A stretch of DNA of 64,000 nt from Filimonas lacunae (GTDB lineage Bacteria; Bacteroidota; Bacteroidia; Chitinophagales; Chitinophagaceae). The stretch lies in contig NZ_AP017422.1 in NCBI RefSeq assembly GCF_002355595.1, positions 930,001-994,000 on the forward strand, read 5' to 3'. How positions within the stretch are numbered: the stretch's first letter is position 1; each line of letters opens with the position of its first letter. Positions 25,601 through 37,600 of the stretch are shown in pieces. The notes under the pieces are model-generated. The model was not told the origin of the DNA. It did not search any database and saw only the letters and a program-made list of their open reading frames with translations. A program made the position numbers and the translations under genes.

Positions 25601-28600
25601 CGTGTATGCGATCCTTCTAACGCCTGTGCCACCGGAACCGTTAAATTCAATGTAACGGCTGTGAATGATGCTCCGGTTGCAAGGAGAGATGCTTATACAG
25701 TGGCAGAAGATTCTGTATTAACTATAGCAGCGCCTGGTTTATTATTCAACGATTACGACGTAGATGGCGATGCATTCACAGCTTCCCTGTCGGCCCAACC
25801 CGTGCATGGAGCTGTAACGGTGAATGCCAATGGCAGCTTTGTATATACACCGGCAGCCAATTACAATGGCACCGACAGCTTTACTTACCGTGCTTGTGAT
25901 GCAGGAGGTTTATGCAGCACTGCTACCGTGATATTAACTGTAACAGCAGTGAACGATGCGCCGGTAGCTGCTAATGATAGTTATACTACTGCTGAAGATA
26001 CCCGTTTGGATATTGCTGCACCAGGTGTGCTGACAAACGATAGCGATGTGGATGGAGATGCCATTACCGCATCGGTGGTAAGAATGCCTGCTAATGGAAC
26101 ATTAACCCTACACGCCAATGGTAGCTTTAGCTATACTCCATCGCTCAATTTTAATGGCAAAGACAGCTTCGATTACAGGACTTGTGATGGCAGCGGTGCC
26201 TGCTCGGCTACCGGCACAGTGGTGATAACTGTAACCCCGGTAAATGATCCTCCGGTAATTGCGGGAACTGTTACTTATTCCGGCACAGAGGATATTACCC
26301 TGAATGTAGCAGCGCCTGGTTTATTATTTAATGCATCAGATCCTGAAAACGATCCTATTTCCGCTTCTGTAAATACCCAGCCTTTACATGGTACATTAAC
26401 GGTAAATGCCAATGGCTCGTTTACCTATGTGCCTGCGGCTAATTACAATGGTACTGACACCTTCACTTATAAAGTTTGTGATGCATCCAATGCATGTAGC
26501 ATTGGAACAGCTATCATTACAATAGCCGCGGTGAACGATGCACCGGTGGCTGGTAATGATGTATTACCGGCTACATTGGAAGATGTTGCGGTGAATATTC
26601 CGGCAGCTACCCTTCTGGTTAATGATTCCGATCCGGAAGGAGATGCTTTAACCATAAGTATAGGCTCACAGCCAGCTAACGGTACGTTGGTGCAAAATGG
26701 GGATGGCAGCTTTACTTATACGCCTGCTCCTAATTTCAACGGAGTAGACAGCTTTACCTACAGGGTATGTGATAATGGTTCCCCTTCACTTTGTAGCATA
26801 GGTACCGTTCGTATACCGGTAACTCCGGTAAATGATAAACCATCTGCTGTGACAGACAGGTATACGGTGAATGAAGATGCCGTGTTGACCGTTGCTGCCC
26901 CGGGCGTACTGTTTAACGACAGTGATCCGGATAATGCACAGAATACCCTGACAGCTTCTTTGGTGCGTAACCCGCTGCATGGCACAGCTACTATAAATGC
27001 CAATGGCAGCTTTACTTACACGCCTAATGCCGATTATAATGGCATAGATACTATTGCTTACCGCGTATGTGACCCGGATAATAGTTGCGATACAGGCCTG
27101 GTAATTATTTCTGTTACGTCAGTAAATGATGTGCCTGTAGCGGTAAACGACAGCTACAATAATTTACAGGAAGATGCCACCTATACCGTAACTGCGGCCA
27201 ATGGTGTATTAGCGAATGATACAGATAAAGATGGCGATGTGCTAAATGCATCTGTTGTTACCGGTCCGCTTCATGGATCACTGACACTGAATGCTGATGG
27301 CAGCTTTACGTATACTCCGGTAGCAGATTACAACGGGCTGGATAGCTTTATTTACAAAGCCTGCGATGTATCGGGTGCCTGCGCTCAGGGTACGGTTACC
27401 TTTACCATTGCTAATGTAAATGATGCACCGGTTACTTTACCCGTTAACTACTCAGTGAATGAAGATCAGCAGCTGGTATTAACACAGCAACAGCTGATAT
27501 TTAACGACAGGGATGCCGATGGTGATGCGTTGACGGTTACAGCAGTAACTCAACCGGCACATGGCACGCTGGTTCAAAATGGTAATGGTACTTATACTTA
27601 TACGCCGGCTGCAAACTATAATGGCGTAGATAGCTTTACTTATACGGTAAGTGATGGTCATGGGGGAGTAGCAACCGGAACGGTTCAGTTGACTGTAAAC
27701 CCGGTAAATGATGCGCCGGTGGCTGTAAACGATCAATACCAGGTTACAGAAGATCAGCCATTTACTGCAACAGTGAATGTGCTGGCTAATGATACAGATG
27801 TGGATGGTGATGCCTTACAGGCTAATTTATTGGCTGCGCCATTACATGGCTCGGTAACCTTTAACAACGATGGAACATTTACATACACACCATCGTCCAA
27901 CTTTAACGGAACAGATAGTCTTACCTATATAGTAAGTGATGGAAAAGGTGGCACAGATACAGGTACAGTGGTATTGGTGGTAGCACCGGTGAATGACAAC
28001 CCGGTTGCCACTAATGACAGTTATACCACCAATGAAGATGTGCCATTTACAGCAGCTGCTCCGGGAGTGTTGTTTAACGACACTGATCCGGATATCAGCA
28101 CCAATGCACCAGGTCAGCAGGATGTGCTTACCGTAACTGCTGAAACCAAAGCCACTGCCAAAGGCGGTACCGTGCAGATAAATGCCAATGGTTCCTTTAC
28201 TTATACGCCGGCGGCTAATTATAATGGCATAGACAGCTTCAGTTATACGGTAAATGATGGTAAAGGCGGACAGGCACAGGGTACCGTTATTATGACGGTG
28301 CAGGCTGTAAATGATGCGCCGGTAGCCACAAACGATAGCTATACGCTGGCAGAAGACACTCCGTTAACCACCACGCCGGCCAATGGCCTGCTGGCAAATG
28401 ACACAGATGTGGATGGAGATGCTTTAACCGCAGCATTGCTGGATAATCCATTGCATGGAACGGTAACCATTAATGCCGATGGTACATTCACCTATTCTCC
28501 TAATGCCAATTATAATGGTGGCGATAGCTTCACCTATACCGTAAGTGATGGTAAGGGTGGAAAGGATACCGGTACGGTAACACTTACCGTTACTGCCGTA

Positions 28601-31600
28601 GATGACCCGCCGGTAGCCAATAACGATAATTATTACATTGCAACCAATGGTACCCTGAGCATTGCAGCTCCAGGAGTATTGCAGAATGATGTGGATGTGG
28701 ATAGTCCGCTGAGCGCCGAGCTGGTGAGCGGTCCATCAACCGGGTTAACCTTTAATTCCGATGGCAGCTTTGTATATGTAACGCCAACCGGCTTTGTGGG
28801 TACGGTAACGTTCAGTTACCGCCTGTGCAGCACTTGTACACCTGCTACGGTTACATTGAATGTAGGAACCAGCAACAGGCCACCTGTAGCCAACGCCGAT
28901 TCATATACTACTGCAGAAGATAACGCGCTTACGGTGAATGCACCGGGCGTATTAGGTAATGATACAGATCCGGACGAAACAGGTACGCCAACATTGTCAG
29001 CCAGACTGGTAACCAATGTGTCGCATGGCACTTTACAGCTGAACGGGGATGGTTCGTTCTACTATGTACCTGCCCAGGATTTTAACGGTACGGATAACTT
29101 TACTTATCGTGCCAAAGATGCCAATGGCGACAGCAGCGATGCTACGGTAACTATTACCGTAACCGCTGTAAATGATAAACCGGTTGCTAACAACGACAGC
29201 TATACCATAGATGAGGATACCCAATTAACCGGTAATGTAGGTAGCAACGATACAGATGTGGATGATGTACCAGCTGCATTGACTTATACTTTAGTACAGG
29301 CTCCTGCGCACGGTACTATGGTGTTGAACGCCAACGGTAGCTTTACCTATAATCCAAATGCTAATTACAACGGCGCTGATGCGTTTACCTATAGCGTATG
29401 TGATGCTGCGGGGGCTTGTTCCAATGCTGTAGCTTCTATCAGCATAACAGCTGTGAATGATGCGCCAGTGGCTGCTCCGGATTCTTATAGCGTAACAGAA
29501 GATGTGCAACTGGTTGTGCCTGCGGCTACAGGTGTGCTGGCTAATGATACAGATGTGGATGGTGATCCTGTGGTAGCAGTATTGGTAACTGCAGCTCATG
29601 GAACACTGAATTTACAGCCGGACGGGTCGTTCACTTATACTCCTAATGCCAGTTTCGCTGGTGTGGATAGTTTCAGTTACCAGGCCTGTGATCATGGTAC
29701 GCCTGCCCAGTGCAGCGCACCTGTAATAGTGATATTGAATGTTGGTAACGTGAATGATGCTCCGGTAGCTGGAAACGACAGTTACACTACAGCAGAAGAT
29801 ACAGCGCTGGTAGTGGCTGCGCCAGGTGTACTGGCTAATGATACAGATGCGGATGGCGATGTGTTAACTCCGTCTGTACAAACAGGTCCTTCACATGGTT
29901 CACTCACCCTGAATGCGGATGGCAGTTTTGTATATACACCAAACGCTAATTACAATGGATTTGATCAGTTCAGCTATACTATCAGTGATGGTAATGGTGG
30001 TGTGGATACCGGCCTGGTTTCTATTACAGTAACCGCTGAAAATGATAAGCCTATAGCCAATCCGGATACATATGATGTAACAGAAGATAGCACCCTTACG
30101 GTGGGTGCCGCTAATGGCGTACTTAAAAATGATATCTCTGTGGATGGTGGAGTGATAGTGGCTATATTAACCCAGCCATCAAAAGGCAGCATAACATTAC
30201 GTTCTGATGGGTCCTTTATATATATACCGCAACCTAATGCCAACGGAGTGGATTCGTTCAGCTATCAGGCCTGCGATGTAAACCTCTGTTCTGATCCGGT
30301 AACGGTTCGATTCAGTTTTGTAACGGTAAATGATGCGCCGGTAGCAGTAACAGATAGTGTTACTGCTGTAGAGGATGTTACATATAACAGTACCGTTTCT
30401 GTGATGGCAAACGACACCGATGCGGAGGGTACTTTTGGATTAGCAGTAACACCTGGCACCACTACCGACGGAAGGGGGACACTGGTAATGGCGGCTGATG
30501 GTAATTATACCTTTACACCTGCGCCTGATTTTAATGGTATAGCTGAATATGCTTATCAGTTGTGTGATACCGGTGGATTATGTACACAAGGCCGCTTAAT
30601 TATAACGGTTATAGCTGTAAATGATGCACCGGTAGCTAATCCCGACACCTACCAGGTGACAGAGGATAGCACTCTGCGCGTAGATGCTTCGGCAGGAGTA
30701 CTTGCCAATGACTATGATGCAGACGGTGAGGCTATTGTGTCGCTGGTAAGTCAGCCATCTAAAGGCACACTTCAGTTAAATGCAGACGGCTCATTTATAT
30801 ATACACCTCAATCGAATGCTACAGGGATAGATAGCTTTAGTTACAGGGCTTGCGATCTTTCAGGCGCCTGCTCGGCAGATGTGACGGTGAAATTTGTGAT
30901 AGGCGATGTAAATGATGCTCCGGTGGCGGTAAGTGATACCGCTACAGTGGCGGAAGACGGCTCCGTAATCATTAATGTACTCGCCAATGATACAGATGCC
31001 GATCAGGGCCAGGTGTTAACGGCCACGCTGGCTGCTGCGCCTGCGCATGGAACGGTAGTGCAAAATCCGGATGGCACCTTTACCTATACACCGGATGCCA
31101 ACTATAATGGTGCAGACTTCTTTACCTATACTGTTTGTGATAATGGCACACCGCAATACTGTAGCAATGGTACCGTGAATATTACGGTAACGCCTGTAAA
31201 CGATGCGCCTGTAGGAGTAGCTGATAGTTATGTTGTAACGGAAGACTCTGTATTAACAGTGGCAGCGCCGGGTGTTATGGGTAACGATTCCGATCCTGAT
31301 GGAGAGTCTATCTGGTCAGCTTTGGTAACCAACACTGTTCACGGATCGGTGGTGTTGAACAACGACGGCTCGTTCACTTATACACCGGTTGCTGATTACA
31401 ACGGATTAGATTCGTTTACCTATAGGGTACTGGATGCAACGGGTGCGTCAGATACCGTAGTAGTAGCTTTAACAGTAACAGCGGCAAATGATGCTCCGGC
31501 CGCCGTAAATGATGGGCCGTATAACGTGAATGAGGATGCAGTATTAAATGTTTCGGCGGCGAATGGAGTGCTGGCCAACGATACTGATGCAGATGGGGAT

Positions 31601-34600
31601 GCGCTTACTGCTGCTATAGCCAGCCAGCCGGCACATGGTACGCTTGTGATGAATGCAGATGGTAGTTTTGTATATACTCCTGATGCTGATTATAACGGTA
31701 CAGATAACTTCACTTATCGTGTTTGTGATGCGTCACAGGCTTGCACGGTAGGTTCGGTTTCTATTACTATAGCGCCACAGCCTGACAAGCCGGTTGCTGT
31801 AAATGATGCTTATAATGGAATGGAAGACGCACCATTACAGATTACAGCGCCAGGTGTGCTGTTGAATGATAAAGATGCGGATGGCGATTTACTGGTAGCC
31901 TCAGTTGCTACAGGGCCGCTGCATGGTTCATTAACGTTAAATCCTGACGGTAGTTTTACCTATACCGGTAACCCGGACTATAATGGCATAGACAGCTTTA
32001 CCTACAGTGTTTGCGATCCGGGAGGTTTATGTGCAACTGGTACGGTAGTGCTTTCTGTTGCAGCCGTTGCAGATGCTCCGCAGGCAGGTAATATTAATCT
32101 TACTGCCACAGAAGATACTCCGCGTCCTATTAATCAGTCGGATATATTAAGCAGCCCGGTTGATGCTGATGGTGATTCGCTGAGCGTGGTAATTAACGGA
32201 CAGCCGTTACATGGTACCCTGGTGCAAAATCCAGACGGTAGCTATACCTACACACCCGCTGCGAACTATGCGGGAGCAGACCAGTTTACCTATACTGTAT
32301 GTGATAACGGTAATCCGCCATCGTGCTCAACCGGAACTATCTATGTTACTGTAAATGCAGTGAATGATGCTCCGGTAGGCGCAGGCGATAGTTATACGGT
32401 TTCGGAAGATACCACCCTGGTGGTACCTGCTCCGGGCGTTATAGCCAATGACACGGATGCAGATGGCGATCAGATGACGGTGACCCTGGTAACGGGTACG
32501 GTGCATGGCAGCGTAACCCTGCAACCTGATGGCGGTTTCCGTTATACGCCAGAGGCTAATTATAATGGTGTGGATAGTTTTGTATACCGTGTATGCGATG
32601 CATCAGGAGCCTGCTCTAATGCTACAGCGCTGATAAACATTACTGCAGTCAACGACGCACCGGTGGCGGTGGATGACAATTTCACGGTAATGGAGGATAT
32701 GCCGGTTACATTCCGTCCGGACACTGTGCTGGTGAATGATTATGATGTGGATGGCGATGTGCTTACACCACAACGTATTGGAACATTGGCGCATGGTACG
32801 CTGGTTACCAATGCGGATGGCACCTTAACCTATACTCCTGATCCAAACTTTACAGGTGTGGATAGCATCCAGTATAAGGTGTGCGATCCGGGAGGACTTT
32901 GTGATACCGCCTACGTGCGTGTAACAGTTTTACCTGTGAATGATGCACCGGTGGCCGTAAACGATACGTTGACAACAGATGAAGATGTTCCGCTGAATAT
33001 TACTGCCCAGCAATTGATGCAGAACGACAGTGATCCTGATGGCGATGCTTTAACCCTGGTAATACAGGGAGCGCCGGCGCATGGCACTATCAGTTCTGGT
33101 GGTAATAATGCCTATGTGTATACCCCAAATACCAATTACAATGGCGTGGATAGCTTTGTATACCGCGTATACGATCAAAGCGGTGCTTTTGCCGATGCTG
33201 TGGTGAGAGTGGTGGTGCGTTCTGTAAATGACAGGCCTACTGTGGTAAGCGATGTATATACTACTGCCTATAATACACCGGTGAGTGGCAATGTGTTGGC
33301 CAACGATAGCGATGCAGACGGCGATCCGTTAACTGCTTCGCTGGTAACGCAGCCATTGAACGGAACTATTACGTTTAATGCAGATGGTGCATTTACCTAT
33401 ACGCCAACAACAGGCTTTAGTGGTACGGAAACCTTTACCTACCAGGCCTGTGATACGGCATCGCCGCAATTATGCGATAGCAAGCTGATCAGTATTACCG
33501 TGCAGGCTCCTGGAAACAGGGCGCCGGTAGCACAGGCAGATAGCATTGCTACCATACAGGATACCCCTGTAAGTGGTAATGTATTAAGTAATGACAGTGA
33601 TGCCGATATGGATACGCTTACCGCAACCGTGGTAACAATGCCGGCACAGGGTACGCTGGTGCTGAACGGCAATGGCAACTTTACCTATACCCCGGCTGAT
33701 GGATATACCGGTGTGGATAGCTTTACCTATAAAGCCTGTGATAACAGAACGCCTGCTTTGTGCAGCGATGTAATTACAGTTCGTGTGAAAATTGTGCCGC
33801 CTAATAGTCGTCCGGTGGCTATGCCTGACACTTACACGGTGAATGAAGATGATACCTTACGGGTGGCAGCTCCGGGTGTAATGGCTAACGATGTTTATGC
33901 AGGCGTGAATGCAAATGATACACTCACTGTTAACACCGTGGTGCCACCTGCACATGGAACAGTAACCATAGGGGATGATGGATCATTATTATATATCCCA
34001 GCTCCAAACTTTAATGGAAAAGATTCGATTGGTTACCAGATTTGCAGTGCTATCAATACCTGTGATGTGGCGCTGGTGATTATTACGGTGAATGCTGTAA
34101 ACGATGCACCGGTGGTAGGGGCAGATGTATATGGTAATGTGCAGGAAGATGTGCCATTTATCACTACTGCTGCAAATGGTGTGTTGGTCAATGATACAGA
34201 TGCGGATGGAGAAACACTGACAGCATCACTGGTAACGCCACCATCTAATGGCACCGTGGTGCTGAATTCCGATGGTAGCTTTACCTATACTCCTTATGCT
34301 AACTACAATGGTGTAGACAGTTTTGTATACAAAGCATGTGATGCTTCGGGATCCTGCGTTTCGGGAACGGTTAAGCTTACAGTCTTGGCGGCTAACGACG
34401 AGCCGGTAACGACGCCGGTTTCTTATACCGTGAATGAAGATGAAGCACTGACACTGACCGAGCAGCAGATTACATTTAACGACCAGGATAGTGACGGCGA
34501 TTCGTTATACATTGCTTCGGTGCAACAGCCTGCGCATGGTTCGTTTGTGAAAAATACAAACGGCACTTATACCTACACGCCGGCTGCTGATTACAGTGGT

Positions 34601-37600
34601 GCAGATAGTGTAGTGTATTTTGTAACAGACGGCAGCGGAGCGCAGGTGAGGGGAGTGATCTACTTTACTGTAAGTGCCGTGAATGATATGCCGTTGGCAG
34701 CTGACGATAGCTATACGGTTGCAGAAGATATACAGTTAATGGCTACTACCAGTGTATTGGTCAACGATACTGATAAAGACGGCGATACTTTAACGGCTTC
34801 TGTATTGTCAGGACCTGCTCATGGTAGCCTTGCATTTAATAGTGATGGAACGTTCACTTATCAGCCTGGTGCCAATTATAATGGAACAGATACCTTTACT
34901 TACCTGGTGCATGATGGCAAGGGCGGCAGTGATACTGGTTTAGTTACTATTACTGTAACTGCGGTGAACGATAGTCCGGTGGCTAATGCAGATAGTTATA
35001 CTACTATGGAAAATACACCTTATACCTCTACGGGTAATGGGGTGTTGTTTAATGATACCGATCCGGATATTGTTGCTGGTTCAGGGGCTGCCGACGTGTT
35101 AAGCGTAACTGCGGAAACGAAAGCTACAGCCAAAGGCGGTACCGTGGTGCTGAATGCCAATGGCAGCTTTACTTATACACCTGCCATGTATTTTAGTGGC
35201 ATAGATAGCTTTACTTATCAGTTGAATGATGGTGCAGGTGGTGTGGCAACAGGAACGGTTACCATGAATGTTACAGGGGTAAATAACAAACCTGTGGCAG
35301 TGAACGATACCTATACGCTGGCAGAAGATGAAACATTATCTAATGCAGCCAGTGTGCTGGTGAACGATACCGATCCGGATGGTGATACCTTATATACTAT
35401 ACTGGTAGCGCCACCATCACATGGCATTATTACGCTCAATGCGGATGGAACCTTTAGTTATACACCGGATGCCAATTATAATGGTAGCGATATCTTCTCT
35501 TATGCGGCAGATGATAACCATGGTGGAAGAGATACGGCGGTAGTTACCTTTACTATTACGCCGGTAGATGATGCGCCGGTGGCGGCCAACGATTTCTACT
35601 ATGTAGCTACCGACAGTACATTAACAGTAGCGGCACCTGGTGTGCTGTTTAATGATGTGGATGTTGACAGTCCGCTGAGTGCCGAACTGGTAACCACAGT
35701 GGCACCTGAAGCCGGAACGCTTACATTCAATGCGGATGGTTCTTTCGTATTTGTGCCTGCAACAGGCTATAATGGCCCGGCCAGCTTTAGTTACCGCCTG
35801 TGCGCTTCCTGTACGCCGGTTGCTGTAACCATTGCAGTAGGCACGCCTAACCAACCACCGGTAGCTGTGGCCGATACTTATACCATTGCAGAGGATGGAG
35901 CACTTTCAGTAGATGCGCCTGGTGTGCTGGGTAACGATACTGATCCTAACGAGCCGGGTGTGCCAGCCCTGGCGGCTTCCCTGGTAACAGGAGCCAGCCA
36001 CGGACGGTTAACCTTACTGGCAAATGGTTCATTTACCTATACACCGGATGTCAATTATAATGGCACAGACAGGTTTACGTATGTGGCCAGGGATGCAAAC
36101 GGTGCTGTTAGTGAGCCGGTAACGGTAGTGATTACAGTGAGCGCTGTAAATGATGCACCTGTTGCGGTGAACGATGTGGCTAATGTAGATGAGGATAATA
36201 CACTTAATGGAAATGTGTTAACGAATGATGTGGACGTAGACGACGCCCCGGCTGCTTTAAGTGTTTCAGTAATAAACAATGTGCTGCATGGCACACTGGT
36301 GCTGAACAGCAACGGTACATATACTTATACACCACAGGCCAATTATAATGGTATAGATGAATTTACCTACCGTGTATGTGATGCTGGTGGCTTATGTGAT
36401 GAGGCGGTAGTAACTATTACGGTGAATTCAATAAATGATGCACCAGTAGCGGTAGCAGATGCTTATACTGTTACAGAGGATGGGCAATTGGTTGTTCCTG
36501 TTGCTTCAGGTGTGTTAGCGAATGATACGGATGCAGATAATGAGTCTATTGTTGCAGTGCTTACCACTACAGCCAATGGCACCCTGCACCTGTTGCCGGA
36601 TGGTTCATTTACTTATACGCCAAACGCTAATTTCAACGGCATTGATCAGTTTACTTATCAGGCCTGTGATAACGGTACGCCTTCTTTGTGTAGCGCACCA
36701 GTAACTGTTACGCTCAATATTACTGCGGTGAATGATGCACCGGTAGCTGTTGCGGATAGTTATACCACCCAGGAAGATGTTGCCTTAACGGTAGCTGCGC
36801 CTGGAGTACTGGCTAACGATACAGATGTGGATGGTGATACTTTAACTGTGGCGGTACAAACGGCTCCTGCGCATGGTACGCTGGTATTAAATGACAACGG
36901 AGGATTGGTATATACACCGGATAGTAATTACAATGGTGCTGATCAGTTTACCTATCTTGTAAAAGATGGCAAAGGTGGCGAATCGGCAGCACAGGTCACT
37001 ATTAATGTAGCCAGCGTGAATGATACACCGGTGGCTAATGGTGATACTTATACCGTATCGGAAGACAGCGTGCTGGTAGTTACGGCTGCTAACGGTGTTC
37101 TCAAAAATGATACGGATGCTGATGGCGACGCCATTGTGAGCAAACTGGTGACAGCTGCCAGGGGTAAAGTGACGCTGAACCTGGATGGTTCATTCACCTA
37201 TGTTCCATTACCCAATGCCTACGGTATCGATTCGTTCAGCTATCAGGCTTGTGACGCTAATGCCTGTTCAGGAATAGTAACAGTTACCTTCCATATTACA
37301 CCACAAAATGATGCGCCGGTAGCTGTTAACGATACAGTTACCATTAATGAAGATGTAGTGTATACCAGCACAGCTTCTGTTACCGCCAACGATTATGATC
37401 CGGACGGAACTACTACTTTAATAGTAACGCCGCAGCATTCTATAGATGCAAAAGGCATACTGGATCTTACTTCTGATGGCAACTTCGTATATACTCCTGC
37501 GGCTAACTACAATGGAACTGCTACCTATACCTACCAGGTATGTGATGCCACTTCCCTGTGCGCTACCGCACAACTGGTGATTATTGTGAAACCGGTAAAT

